Assembly (NCBI RefSeq): GCF_901709675.1
Contig: NC_051094.1
Location: 746,001 to 810,000, forward strand
From: Syngnathus acus
Taxonomy: Eukaryota; Chordata; Actinopteri; Syngnathiformes; Syngnathidae
Direction of reading: 5' to 3'
Length of the DNA: 64,000 bases
Made by a program: the position numbers and the translations under genes. The notes beneath the pieces are model-generated. The model ran no database searches, was not told where the DNA came from, and saw only the letters and a program-made list of their open reading frames with translations. Shown here piece after piece: positions 12,289 through 26,064 of this stretch; within the stretch, counting starts at the first letter, position 1, and each line of letters opens with the position of its first letter.

Positions 12289-15200
12289 TCCTATGACAAC
12301 GTGAGAAGTCGTAAAGATAGAAGTGTTGATACACTGCCGAGATGGGCGTCATTTACTGTACTGCTTGACATTTTATTTAATGCTTATTAGCATTAGCATA
12401 GCAACATTCGCTTTTTTTTCTTTCCTTTTTTACAGTCAATTCACACCGCAATTCAAGTCACCATTTATTTGTCATTCCATTGGAAAAATCGGAGGCAGGA
12501 AGACTTTGTAAACGTCCATCAAAGAGACAAAACGGCTTGATATTATGGCGACTTTGCATGATATTCTTCCCACTGTGAGGAATAGACAAAGACACGCCGC
12601 TGCCAGATTGACTCCCGTCTTCAAAGCAATGTCGCTCGACTTGCGCTTATCTGGATTTTCTCGTACGGATGCTCGCCGATAAACGAGGTGCAAAATGAGC
12701 CTTAACCTGGGAGGATTCAAATATAATAAGGATGTAAATCACGTGACTGAAGGTTACTAAACATGTTTTATTGCCACGGGCTAAAATAATATCCACGGAT
12801 GATTCCATGACACCCAGGGAGTAATCTTCCCAGTTTCCATTTCAATCACAAAAGCGTCTATCAGTAACATCCAGCTTGGTAAAGCTTGCGTGCATTTGAG
12901 GAAACAACACACTTGAGGGAAAGTTATGTGATTGCATCAGGCAGTAAAGCCTAACGAGACTCAATGATTTCAGTGTTTACTAGGAGGAGCGGGCTTTGGG
13001 TCATTACCAGGAGTCATTCCCAGATGTCCTTGCTGTTTCATTGGCATGCCAAATAATGCTCAAAACAAGCCCTTCAAGTAACTGCTTTCATGATGTTTTT
13101 TTTTTTCACTCCGGCGGCAGACTCCAGACAGTGCAGCTGTTTCTTTCTCCGTTTGGTAAAAATGAGCTTGTGGTGAGCTGACACCCCATCCCAAATGTGG
13201 AAATTGAAAAAAGAATCGCACCATATGCAACTTGCTCAGAATAGCGTCACTGGAGGATTGTGATCAACTCCATATGGGCCAACCATCAAAGGTTCTTTTC
13301 ATCAGGAGGGAAATAGGACGAGCCGGACAAAACACCTCGCCGCCGCCACTCTCTGTCACCTCGACTCCAATCTATACGACATCAGCTTCGGCTTTCTTTG
13401 AAAGTTTCGACGCTCGACTCGGTTTGCTCTCAAACTTAGTCGATTGCAATCGTGCCCCCTTTTCCAGAAGTAAACACACTTCCGCTCTGCTCTGTGAGCA
13501 GCTTCATGTTTGAGATCCGGTGTCAAAACTTCGTTTACCGTTGCTCTTTCCCCACGCGGCACCGCTGTCACCAGTAGAGCAGATAAAAGCAGGAAGAAAA
13601 ATATCTCACAGGTGATGATGATGATGTCGGGCTGGTGACGGAACACTCAAGAGCAGCGGCGTAGCGTGGGTTGGAAGAAACTTGGCGGCAGCCTACTAGC
13701 GGTCCCGTCGCATACTGAGCCATGCCATACTGTGCCTGCCTGCTTGCTTGCGCAACTCCTTCAAAAGAGTAGAGGTGACTCATCAGTAAAGCCGAGGCGA
13801 CCCAGGGAGCCCTTGAGGTTCCCGACCAAGGGGAACAAATATTTGAGTCTTCATGGCCCTGACATCGTGCGCCACACCACTACTTAAGCCAAAGACAGAC
13901 AGATGAGAATCTCGCATACTAATGTTGCCCTCTTCAACCTTGTGCCCCCTCTTCTATTTTGCATGAGGGGCTCTATTTCAACTTTTCCAATTGGCCATGC
14001 CTCCTCGGCAGTATTCCACTTTGCATGTAACTTTCTTTTTGGCCCGAAGTACCCATGAATCACCAAGCCCGAGATATTGCGCCATCAATCTGTCAACGGG
14101 ATTGCTATCCAACTGCCCGACAACGATGTCACGCTGATGCAGGTAGAGGTAATTTACCGATGCTATAATGTCGGTAATAACAGAGCCGCCATATTGACTT
14201 GGCTAATTGGCTTAGAAACGCTGTTAGCGAGATGATAAATGGGGGTGTGACTGCGTAATGTGTCATTATCCGCACAGTGGCTAGCCAAAGAGCTGTTCGA
14301 ACCTGTTTGTGAGGAAGCGATGAAAACACAAAACGGCCATTCATGCTAACGTCCCCACAGGATGGCGGAGAAGAGGTCTGAATACTTTTTCAAGGCGGTG
14401 TATTTTCGGCTGGCCGCTTTTTTTTGTTTTGTCTTGTGAGCGTGACTACAAAATGGGCCGTGTGGCAAAAGAAGACAGATGACAAGCATGCAATTTTTAA
14501 ACACGCTGCGAGGTTTCACAGAACTTCTTTGGATGATAAAACAGTGGCACGACTGCAATTATTCAGGAGCTCATCTATTAGTTAGCAGCTGCCTCTTTGT
14601 TTTGCTTTGACCTTTGACAGTACATTGCGAGTCCCCATGTGTCTTATTTTCACTCAGTTCCAATATTCACTGCGAGGAAGGAGCTTGTGTCTTCATGGAC
14701 TTTTGCTTTTTTTTAGATTGTACAAAACGGATTTTTCCGAAACAATTGTGGAGTGTTGGAGCGTAAAAGCGACTTTAGCATCACATCGCCGTAATCGCGT
14801 ACGCGTACTTCTAATAATTAGGTGTAAATGTGATAATTGCTTTCAGCGACAAAGCGGGTAATGCGGCATGTTCCCACAAAACCCATGTCAGGTTGTCGCT
14901 TCATTTTCATCTGCATCAAATAGATTCCACTCTATTTAAAATTTCAGTTCTCATTATACAAGGTTGTAAGGCTAAACGACGTCCGGGAAATTTCTATTTG
15001 TCGGTCCTTAATGATGTGCCGCACGCAGACAGGCAGGCAGGCACGCACGCACGCTGCTGGTTTGCAATGAATGCCAAAGTCTATAAACGCTGCTCGTAAT
15101 TTGAAAAACGCTCACCGCTGCTCTCCAATTTCAAATAACTTTTTGTTCTAATTGTGACCCCAAAGCAAATGTAAAGTTAGCCCGTGACATGCCAGTGACA

Positions 15201-15787
15201 CAATGGCTGTAATGATGTTTCACATTTCTGCTCAATTGAGTCTGACGGCGAAAACAATTGAGTGCTTTAAAAAGTCCGACATTCTAAAACTGACATGCGT
15301 TACGTGGCAAAGCCAAGCGTTTAACTGCGGGGGTTTCTTGTTGGACAGAAAATATCTATATAGCTGCGAGAGAAAGGTGAAAAAAAAATGGACACCCTGT
15401 CAAGTTATTCACACTTTGAACACAAGCCGCACGCACGCACAGCACGTGGCAAATTGGCCGCAATCTGAAGGTGGCGTGCTGCTAAATGGCAACACGGAAA
15501 AGATGTTGAGAATTTGGATGACATGGGTGCTTAACGTGAACCGCGGCGCAACATCTGCTGCTCTCAAGTTGCCTCGGGGAGCGTGCTTGGCTTCATCCTG
15601 TTTGCATTCCCGCTTTATTGGCTATGCCACCAATGAGATGTGATTCAACGACTTAACAGGCGGTGGGATGTTTTGGAAAATCTTGACTCCTTTCGACAAA
15701 AAAGCAACAATTTTGCCAATGAAAAATGACAATGACAATCATTAAAGACATGTTTTAAAGCAAAGCAGGCTCAGATGATGAGCACAT

Positions 15788-15808
15788 GGAGGGAGGGAGG
15801 GAGGGAGG
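15788..15808. repeat. (GGGA)n tract, G-quadruplex type
   Basis: Four or more GGG runs separated by single A bases, a classic parallel G4-forming pattern, inside intron 1. It is followed about 35 bp later by a C-run (15842-15854). Confidence 0.8.
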
Positions 15809-17348
15809 ACCTATTGTGCAATTGGGCCTGTTTTAGCCACGCCCCCCCCCCCCCAAATCCCTGGTTTAACCAGATCTCAACAATTCAGTGCTATTTTGGT
15901 CATCTATAACTTCATTCAGGTTCTTTAAAAATGAGATACTTTCATCACAGCTGAAAATGTTCAATCTTCAAATAGTTTGATTTTATTAGACTGCACTATT
16001 GTGTTGTGGTGGCCTCAGTCTGTTTTCATTAGACTGAAACCCCATCTTCCGGGAGCGAGTGACGACATGAATGAAAATATTGACATCGACCAGCCTCTTG
16101 ACCTCAGAGCGAGGGTCTTCATTTCGGTGCCAGTGTGCGTTCATCTGGTCGGGTTCACGTGACCGATGCGGTTTCATGTTACCAGATGTCACTCTCCCCA
16201 GATGAGCAGATACTTTATCATCGACCTCTGTTCCGATGAGTGGATCTCGTCTCACCACCGGTCTCGCAGCGAATAGACTCCAAATGGCGCGCCGAGCTAA
16301 GATCTTCAAAGTGTCGATTTCAGCGCGAGGTCCAATCAGATAAGTTCCCCCGGCGGGCCATTAACCTCGAGGGGAAGGCGGCAAGCGACGACGCACTGTC
16401 ACTTTCTGCCAGATCCGACTGGCTGAGGAGCAATTTGTTGATTTTTTTTTCCTTCGTTTTCTTTTCCGTCACCGCACAGAGACAGTTTCCCTGTTGCTTT
16501 CGACAATAGCGTTTCAACTTGCAGCGTTTAAAGAGCGCCTCGGGTCTCTTAGTTCATTTAGAATTATGAGGAGATTTGTCGCTGTTGATTGCTTATCCTG
16601 GTTTGTGTGCTGTGATATTCAGTTGAGGGGGAAATACATTAAAAACTGTAATCCGCAAAGTCCTCGCCCCCTGTCGATAAGGAGATGACTTTGCGTTTTT
16701 ACCCCTAAGCTTGCAGGCTGGATCAGAAAGGAGACCGTACACACCGGCGTAATAGACTGCTTTGCTTCCCCAGCAAAAAGGCCAGCTACTTATCTTGTCA
16801 ACGCAGGATTTTTTTTTTTGTTCATCTGACTGACGATGTTGAAACCCAAGACCAGGACCTCATGTCAATTTCTAGGTTAGCTGAGCATCACTGGAGACAA
16901 ATCCTGACTATATTTGGGACTTTTGTCCTCCCCTGACCCCTTTTTCCGTGTATCATGCACTGTGCAGGGAGTCTTAGTTAAGACAACCAATTTGTTCCAC
17001 TATGGGAGGCAGATATGCTGAGATCATAGCTAGTAGGATATCGGGAGCATTGTTTTGCATGCTCTATTTCACCTTCATCAAAAGACGGGCAAACTAATGC
17101 TGAAAATCACTAAATGACTGATGAGAAGTCATAGCTTGTTCCTGATGTGCCAAAGGCTGACTGCTTTATTTGTATTTTGATTATGCCGCAATATGCCATC
17201 GTGAAGATAAGCAGTTCATTATAATGAAAGGTTTGTAAGGTGAAAATAGTTGTCTCTTGAGTCGGAGAGTGTTTGAAATATTGAAAAGAAATAAAACACC
17301 AGGTGCTCTCAAGCCGCCACGTATCGCAGATGTACTTTTGAGCGACTA

Positions 17349-17371
17349 ACGCTAGCTAGCTAGCTAGCTAA
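17349..17371. repeat. (AGCT)n self-complementary tetranucleotide array
   Basis: Five units of GCTA/AGCT. The unit is its own reverse complement, so the array is fully palindromic and could form a hairpin. A looser relative lies at 58210-58242. Confidence 0.85.
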
Positions 17372-18081
17372 CGTCATATCACAATCGGGCCACATATCTG
17401 GATAACAAAGGCATTTGTGTGAGGGGCGATTGGGGTGTGTCATTGGGCCCTGTTTTATTGGATGAACATGGACATTGTATTTACGACGTCCTAATCTAAT
17501 GCAGGCACACAATCACTTAACGATGAGTCGTTATATTTGGACTAATGCCTCCGCTATTCCCTCTCATCTCACTGCAAAAACCTGACGGGCTTGCCAGTCT
17601 GTGTTGCCATAGCGTCCGTTGTGTTTACACCATTATTGACCGGGAATATATCCTCACATATCTGGAGGATTCATATCCTTCTTTTATGAGCTGTATCTTA
17701 GTGTTGGGCATAAAACAAATGGGGGTGCTTGACCCTTTTCCCGAGCTACTAAAAACACTATTGATAACCGTGTTAGGCAGATGATAGCCAAACGAAACGC
17801 AGCCGGCAATGTGCCCTGTTGTGTGACTTTCACCATTGACAAAAATCCTTTTTCAAAATTATAGATCATGACCATTTATGTAATTTCTTTGTCTGAGGCT
17901 GGTATTTTACAGCGCCGCAACATTGCACATTATTTAATCATAACTGCTGCCGGCAAATACAAAATGGAGAAGCGGATGAGTGATGTCGTTAATGGGTGAA
18001 ATTGTTTTCATCTTTCAAATAATGAATCTCTCTATTATGGTAGCATGACTTTGATGTTAGGCTATCCATCGAGCCATCTAT

Positions 18082-18189
18082 CATCCATCCATCTATCATC
18101 CATCCATCCATCCATCCATCCATCCATCCATCCATCCATCCATCCATCCATCCATCCATCCATCCATCCATCCATCCATCCATCCATCC
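18082..18189. repeat. (ATCC)n tetranucleotide array, about 108 bp
   Basis: Almost perfect CATC units with two early TATC interruptions. The histidine-proline-serine-isoleucine ORF on + and the methionine-aspartate-glycine-tryptophan ORF on - are artefacts. Confidence 0.97.
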
Positions 18190-18734
18190 CTACATCTGCC
18201 ATTTGGTTTTTAAAACGTTTCATCTGTATTTATCAAGTTTTTCAAAAGAAATCTGTTCAAAAAGATCTGATCTTAAGGCATAACAAATTCAGCTTTCATG
18301 ACTTAAAAATGAGAATAATTAACCAGAAAAAAAGGAGAGCTTAATGTGATCATGTAAAGCCATATCACCTCAAAGAAATGAATTTAAAACTAAAGTACAA
18401 AGAAGATGAATAATAATAATAATAATGACTGAAAGTAATGATCAAATCTGTGCATCAATAATTTCATGGACACAAATGAGAGAAGGGGCTATGATTAAAG
18501 GAAGGAAAGAAAAAAGGCTGCGCCTTGAATTAGATCTACTTCCATTTAGAAAAAAAAAATTAGACCTGCCCTGCTTGCTTTTAAAATGCTTTATAAATAA
18601 AGTTAGGGGAGCGGATCGTTGACGATTTTAAAACCGCCAATACCGTCCGATTAATCGGTAACAATTGAAACGACTCGATCGCTTTCATGCAGGAAAATGA
18701 GAAAATACGGCAAGGGCTTACATTCTAAGAATGT

Positions 18735-18790
18735 AGCCAGCAGCTCACCCAGAGCCAGCTGGGATTGTCTCCAGTTCATTCATGACCCTT
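18735..18790 (+). mobile_element. Decayed LINE/SINE 3' tail (CAGCTGGGAT..)
   Basis: The string CCCAGAGCCAGCTGGGATTG, then a CTCCAG and GACCCTTATTAGAATAAATG, resembles the widespread fish retroposon tail that reads CAGCTGGGATAGGCTCCAG...GACCC..GATAAG. It is only a remnant; a related one lies at 29560-29640. Confidence 0.45.
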
Positions 18791-19576
18791 ATTAGAATAA
18801 ATGACTCAATGGATGATGTTATGAGGTGTAAAAAGCCATTAGGGGGGCTGCGGCAGACACCAGGGGGCAGCCTAAAGCCTTCCTCGCACATATTTAGCAT
18901 CATTTATTTCATGTCTTTTGCTGTTTGCGCTGGTTTCCTGTTGGAATTCTCCTGTGAGCTAACACGCTTGGTTGGTGTTTGTTTAACCCCCACACCTCAT
19001 CAAAAAATAACATCCAAGTGGGCGACTTCTCATTCCCATGAAGGCGTCTGTAGACATTGCGGCTCGCATCTTAAAATCTCCCCCTTCCCTTCACCGTCTG
19101 CGCACTTGCCGGCTGACTTAAAATACACTCGGCACATCTCGCTTCCCCCTCATTGGCTACATTCTCCGATCCGTCATTTGGCTTTGTGCGAGCTTATTGC
19201 GCTGTCCTCCTACATTTGCATCATTCCTCCGTGCGCGACGTCAGCTGGAGGTCGCCGATCAAATCCTAACAAGCCGACGGCGGCTCTCGTCCCGCATTTA
19301 GCCGCTGTGCTTCCATGTGGCTGCCTCCGTGTTTCCCACAATTCATTGCTGGTGCGGGAATGGTGCCCGGCCCGGCCCGGGCCGCGAGTCGGCCGCTCTG
19401 CTCTGTCTGTTGTTTGCTGCCGGGGATCAACGAACAGATGGTGTGTTACGTTTCCCCCCGCAGAGGATGAGTACGGCATCATGCGAGATGTACTTTAGTG
19501 CGCACGACTTCCTCACCGGATCTCTGCCCGCAGATGAATACTGAGTGTTTTTCGATACCTGTGCGGTTTTAGGAGA

Positions 19577-19607
19577 TATATATATATATATATATATGTA
19601 TGTATAC
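19577..19607. repeat. (TA)n/(TATG)n short array
   Basis: A run of about ten TA units followed by two TATG-type units in intron 1. Confidence 0.85.
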
Positions 19608-21353
19608 TGTTTACATTCTGCCTGACTGAAAATCATTTGTTATTCTACTGAATTCAGTTGGTGGTATTGGGGGTTTTATAAACGGTTTTATAGATTGTTA
19701 TGAATTGTGCCGGTTGTGAAAATAGATCATGTCAGGTCGCCGCATTTTAGGCCAACCTTTAAAGAAAAGGTCACTTTTTACTGCGCCTCTTATTTTTAGA
19801 CGAAGGCTTTTTGGCCCATGTTGTAGTAAATACGTCTTGGTTGTATCCTGGTTGTTTGGATTTTATTCATGGTTCCATGTCAGAATTTCCTTTGGTGTCA
19901 TGAGCAGCAAAGTAGTCATTTGACTAAATTTGGGAAACCTTTCTATAGCATCGTGGATACTTTTAGCAAACAGCGGAATGCTCAATGAATGTAGGCTGAA
20001 CGAGATTGCTGCAGAAGTCAAACGCGGAAATCAACAAGAGACAGCGAGGTGGCATGTGAGCCTTTGTAAACGGCAACACTTTTGAATTTTTCACCACAAT
20101 GGTACTTGTGTACCTACGCTAAGTCAATAGAGTGAGGTTTCCAAAAACTGACGAGCGTATCAAGTCGGTTTTCCTCTGAAATGTGTTTACACCAGCTGGA
20201 GTCACTTGACATCACAATTCAGACTTATTTTTTCCCAAAAATCATCACTTCGATTTCTATTTTATAGCACAAAAAGCTGACATTTGACCAAGGGTGTGTA
20301 GACTTTCTATAACCACGGTACGTTTTTTTGAGTCGCTGCATTGCACGGAGGAACGATGATGAAAGCGCAATTGCTTTTGCTAATGACAACAAAAGCCTCA
20401 GGATTAGTCATGGGAGATTGAGTCAGGTCCTTGGCCCCGCACTCCTAATTGAGCTCTTACCATGACCCGGTCCAAAGTGCTGTTCAACTTAAATGCCATG
20501 TCATGTTCAGTGAATTTCTCTTTGGAATGCAATAAGTTCCCAAAGGCTAGCGGAGAAAATATTCTCGTTTTGGACTGTCCACTCGGAGTGACCGGCCACG
20601 GAAGCGTAATCTTATTTTCCAGAGCAAATGAAAGCGGATTCATTGTCATGTTTGTTATAAGTGCAGAAAGCATCCATCGTTAAGAGCTGCACTTTTGCTA
20701 TTTCCAGGCGCCCCGTAGAAATACGCTGCTACCTGGGAAGCTGTTTCTTCTATAATCTTGCCTTCAAGCTATTTTCATCCTCTGGACCTTTTGATTAAAA
20801 AGGCAACTTCTTCACCCTCCATCTTCCTCTTCTCTCATGCATAATTCAAAATGACGGGCTCAGCATGAAAACGGACTCAAACACAAGTGCACGGGTTACT
20901 ATGTGCTAGTGAATTAGCGAGACGCTAGTGAACAGCTGTGGTAAGTATTTGGCAGCTGCGGTTTAAAAAAATAAAAAAATAAATGTGACGGGCTCAGCGG
21001 AATGATTGAAGTCCCTGCTGTCAGGTGATATGGCAACACTCGTGCCTCTCTAAGCAGAACCAACACTCGGGTGGGTTTGATATAGGAAAGGTTACACACC
21101 AATTAAAAATCAAATGCCTATTTCAAGTGTTGCCAATATAATGCAGGTGGCCGGCCTACCATCGATTTTCAGAAGAGCTAGCCTTAATGAGTACTTCGTC
21201 ACATGTATATATATTTGAAAGCAAAACAAAAAGTATGAGAGTAAAATACAAAAATTCTTCATTAAAAGTGACAAAATCATTGGATTAAAGGAGAAGCCAA
21301 TGGGGAATGAGTCAACAGACTGAAAAAAAGCATGCAACGAAATGCATCGTGGC

Positions 21354-21484
21354 GAGACAACGAGGCACTCCTTGATAAGACACGAGTGGCCGGACGGAGC
21401 TGATTGGTTGGCTCAAAGAGACGAGACGAGGTACACCTGGACGAGACACAATTTGGAGGCAGCTGATTGGTTGTCCCAAGAAAA
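21354..21484. repeat. Diverged tandem duplication with AGCTGATTGGTTG
   Basis: Two units of about 62-68 bp (21354-21421 and 21423-21484) each run GAGAC..ACGAG..GACAC.. and then AGCTGATTGGTTG. Each carries an inverted CCAAT box (ATTGG). Confidence 0.6.
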
Positions 21485-22282
21485 GGGCTAATAGGATTAG
21501 CATAATGCTAACGATCCCCATTAAGTTTCTGACCCACGACTGGCAACTTTATTACTATTTGGTGTTTAGAACGCGCAGCAGCTGGCTTCACATCTCTTTG
21601 TCACAGCAAATGTGGTGGTGGAAACTATTTGTAATATTCCACCCATTAGCGGTGACATTGGCAATACTATTCATATTACGAGCCGACGGCTGCTTCGAAG
21701 ATGGCGCTTGAGGGAGAAAAGAACAGCTGAAGGATGTGGTTTAAAAATACCAAATTGCTTTCCTTCGGGGCAGGAATGACTCATTACCCGGACAGCAAAG
21801 CAGGAGGTGCTGTCACACGGGTCATCCCGCAATAGAGCCACACTCCAATTGCGCCATTGTGCATTACGCTCCAAACGCTATACGCTTGTCTTGAAGATGA
21901 AACAAACACAGAAGAAATTTGGACAAAAAAAGTGCTCGCTCCACACGTCTTTTTAAATAATGGATTAGGCAAGACGCCTGGAATGTGAAGTCGGTATCTT
22001 TGCGAGACATTTTTGACAACTTTCTGCTTTCGTCTTAGTGGGAGCGGCTTGATTCAACGTGACTGCGCCCATTGCACAAGGCGAGCGAGGTCCATTAAGA
22101 CATGCTTGGATACATTTGGCCGGTACAGATTGGATCTCAAGCGTTAACGCTCCTGCCAACAACATCCACTCATAAATGAAACAAAATACCATATATTTTC
22201 CCACACAATCCTTTTTCTCCAAAATCAACAGTACTACTACGTATGTATTCCAAAACGAATTGGAGTAAAGTGTGACTTATCT

Positions 22283-22307
22283 GCTGTGCTGTGCTGTGCT
22301 GTGCTGG
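22283..22307. repeat. (GCTGT)n pentanucleotide array
   Basis: Four perfect GCTGT units followed by GCTGG. Confidence 0.85.
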
Positions 22308-25300
22308 TTTGTTTCTGTTCATGTGAAATGATAGGCCTTATGGTCCGAAAAATACCATAACCCCAGGGACACACTTCAACGTCTCATACAAAAGGGTGGA
22401 CGCTCTTTTCATTTCCTGTAAGTGCATCAAACAGCTTTTCCAATACATTTATCCATTTACTGAAAGATTAAATCCAGCAAAATCGCTATTTTATTTAATG
22501 GAGTTTTTTGACGCGATTGCTATAGGTTGTCGGGTGTCCCCAGAGGAGCAATAAAAAAAGCAGATAACCCGGCCAATACTTTGCTCAGATGCTGCAGCGG
22601 CAAGGTGACTTGCCACCATCGGGATCTTTACTCTGGTCTTATCTGATGCCTTCCATGCCGTGAATCGTGAAATGGCAAGCTGACAACGTCACCTCCGATC
22701 CCCCGAGTCGCGTTTTGGAGAGATGAGAGGCCAAGCAAAGGAGCTACGTACGTGAGAACTCATCCCTCAGCCGGGAATGAAAGCGCACCAACGATGACTT
22801 CTCGCCTCAGCTGAGCTTTGGGCCTGGGTGTGACCTTTGCGGTAACAAAGGTGACTGATTTGTGGAGGCCTTCAATGTCAAGCGTTGCCCGCCCTTATCA
22901 GGCCAGCAGAGAGGAAGACGGCGAGACGTGTGATTCTTTAGCTCGGTGGAAACGTTCCAAAGCTCCCTGTGCCTTTGTCCCCTCTTCTAAGAGATCCTCT
23001 GCAGACCAAAAAAAAAATCTATTTTCCTGCAGCAGAGGGTGCGGCGGCATTGAGGCGACTGGTAAATAATGCACAGGTTTTTTTTTTTTCCCCTCCTTTC
23101 ATTCTTGCAGAGGTGGGAGCACTCATTGTTAGGCAATTCCTGAAGTGGGCTTATTAAATCAACAAGACCATAGCTGTTTTTATTCCCATTTTGCAAGGTG
23201 AGAGAAAGCATGAATATGTTGAAAAACCATCCACTTCAGCTGCAACATTTTCCTTGCAATAGCCCACAAAAGATAAATTAACCCTCCAAAAGGGTATTCC
23301 CTGATTTATTATTCTATATTCTTATAAAATGTTGTGCAACGTCAAACGTTACTGACAAGGATGCCGTTTTGTCATTCACTATTGTTGATTCTTGCTGAAT
23401 TTGTCTTTCAACCATGCGTCATCCATGTCGCCATTCTGGACGGATCGCTGCGTCCATCACCCGAACGTTCATCCGCCCATTTGTCCAACAGATTCATAAC
23501 AAATCTAATCTAATTTAGACAGTATCATATCAAATATTTATTGATGAGGACGTCCATGTATTGGACATCAATTCAATGTTCTGTTAATATTTGAATCCCA
23601 AATGTTGCTTCATGCATATATCATCTAACCATGGCAGGGAAGAAAAACAACATGAAGGAAAGTAAACAAGGGCAATCAAAATAGTCAACTCAACAACGTC
23701 CAAAAGCAAGATCCAAAGTTACAAACAAACAACAACACTCGGAACATAACAGACAGCAAACACACGCAATGAATGGACTGAGCGAAAATAGGAAACCTAA
23801 ATATAGATGAGACAGACAACTAGAAACACTAGGACGAGAGAGACACAGGTGGCTGAGGGAGCCAATTGCTAATCGAGATCCAGCACGATGACGTTAGGAG
23901 ACAAAAAGGAAGACGTGACCAAACTGAAATCTGATGAAAAATGCGGATATTTTTGTCCAAAACCTATCCTGAAAATATCAAAATGAAAATTGCAATATGA
24001 TGGGTGTTACGTATATTATAGCTTATGTTCTTTATACAAACTGACAAATCAAATGCGGTAAAAAAAAGAAAAACATTTGAGTGGTGGAAAAAGTACTACT
24101 GCCTTGGACACATTTTGCATTTTCGACTCTGCACTGATGGCAACATGAAATCACGAGGCAGGCTCCACGTATTACTTTTTGACTGATTTAACATTCCATT
24201 TTGCTTTCATGTGCGTCCCGCTATCAATCTCATCCATGTCTGCAATGTTGAGTTCGTCTGAAGTAACTGCACGAGACTCATTATTCTGCATAGTCAGCGG
24301 GCGAGTCCAACAGAGTGGAATATTGCCCAACTGGAGTGGAGGTTGAATATATCAGAATAGTAAAAAGTGACGATCATAGTTTGTCTTGTCATCTCCACCT
24401 CTCTTCTGCAACGGTTAAATTCACACGGAAAGACGAATACCCAAATGTCAAATGGATTGATAAGTCATATTTTTATGTACTTGCAAAAAAACACTGGACA
24501 ATGGCGTCAGTGAGAATTTGGGGAATAGGTCTTGATATTTCAGGAAGGCCGGTTGGTAGCCAGGCCGCCTCACCCGCCCGGCAAAATATTTTCGTAGCAT
24601 CCTGTCCGGCGTGCCGCCGTGATTATCTTTTGGCGCGAGATAAGCCCCACTGACGTCGACGATTACATTCGGCAACAACGTCATATGCTAATCCGTGTCC
24701 AACTGAAAGCTCATTGTGGCAGTTTTAGCAAAGGTCAAAAAGAATTTTTGAAGAGGTGTTTCCTTAGTGACAAATAAATAAATGTATTCACAGGTCACGT
24801 GTGTTTTTTATGTTGATGCGGCGTCAAACTCGAAGCGACTTGATCGGGTCGGGGAGTATAAAAAAGAGAAAAGGAGAGAAATAAATGGCCGGGAGATACC
24901 TCATAAAAGTCTCGGGCTGTAAAATAAGGTTTTGGCAACTGCGAGCGAGGAACAAAAGGTCACCGGATGAAGTGTTTAAATTTTATATAGGTTATCTTTT
25001 CAAGTAAAATAAACATCGGGGGAGCTCGTTTATCAGGATGAAAGCGAGACGATGCCAACTGCCACGCTAAATAGTCTTTGCGTGGAAAAAATAAGACAGG
25101 TTTGGGAAACAACACACATCTCACACTGCTGCAAAATTGAAACAGAGAGATGTTTCTCACACTTTGCCTCCAGCTAAGCGGGGTTATCACAACAGAACGG
25201 TCCGATTGGATTCAAACATCAACAGTCCGAGGAGGCTCTTTGGCTTGTGATAAATTCAGTGTCGTGGATTTGGACTTTTGTGATGTCGTTAAGAAGGCAC

Positions 25301-25984
25301 CCAAGTACATCAAGAATGATGTCATCAAAACAAGAAAAGGCCAAAACCCATTATACAAAGTAACAACAACAAAACAAGACACGAGAAACAAAACACGGAA
25401 CAGCTGGAGATGGAAAGTAACGAGTAGACGAGACACGAACAAAGGACACAATAAACACGGAGGGTCCCGGTTCAAGGCTACGGAAGTGCAAAACTGCCAA
25501 CGTCAACAAACATTTCTACAAATACGTTTGAACCGAAAGCCATTTGTCCCATGAGGCCACGGTTGGCTTGCACAACCGTAACATTTGCTTAAAAATAGAT
25601 TGAAAAGTTAAGTAAAGATTCTCGCAAGGTTGACGAGATGTTCTTACGGTAAGTTATTTCAATCACAGCCAGGTTGCATTCGGCGCCACACCGCCAAATA
25701 GACTGCTCACTCTTGTTCTTCCTTTCAGTCCAAAGCCCGTTCCACTTGGACAAACACAAAACGAGCCAGTGCCAAACCTAGGGATTTGTACCGCTGACCC
25801 GGCCAAAAACATGTTGTGACATCTACCTTCTTCTCCACCCACCGGAGTCCGTCGAGAGTGCAGCTTTTGCCTTCAGCAAAGACGCTACAATGAAATTCCA
25901 AAACGTTTCAACACTGATTGAAGTGTGCCTGTCGGTCAGACCACCGTAGGAAACCGACTCGTTTTTTTTTTTTTTTTTAATTTG

Positions 25985-26064
25985 TGGAGGTGCTAGCATA
26001 ACCTGTAGCTATAATGTGCCACATTCGTAATTGTTTGCCTGGTTAAATAAAGATTAAAAATCCT
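25985..26064 (+). mobile_element. Possible retroelement tail (GCCTGGTTAAATAAAG)
   Basis: TTGTTTGCCTGGTTAAATAA followed by AGATTAAAAA is a string I associate with 3' ends of dispersed teleost repeats. It is preceded by an 18-base T run. Only the tail is seen and no boundaries can be set. Confidence 0.35.

Noticed and set aside
18782-19498. 238-codon + strand ORF, longest in the window after rtn4r
   Set aside because: It begins inside a decayed retroelement tail, has no recognisable domain, and is kept open by local GC content. A CCCCCGCAG acceptor-like site inside it does not lead to a convincing exon.
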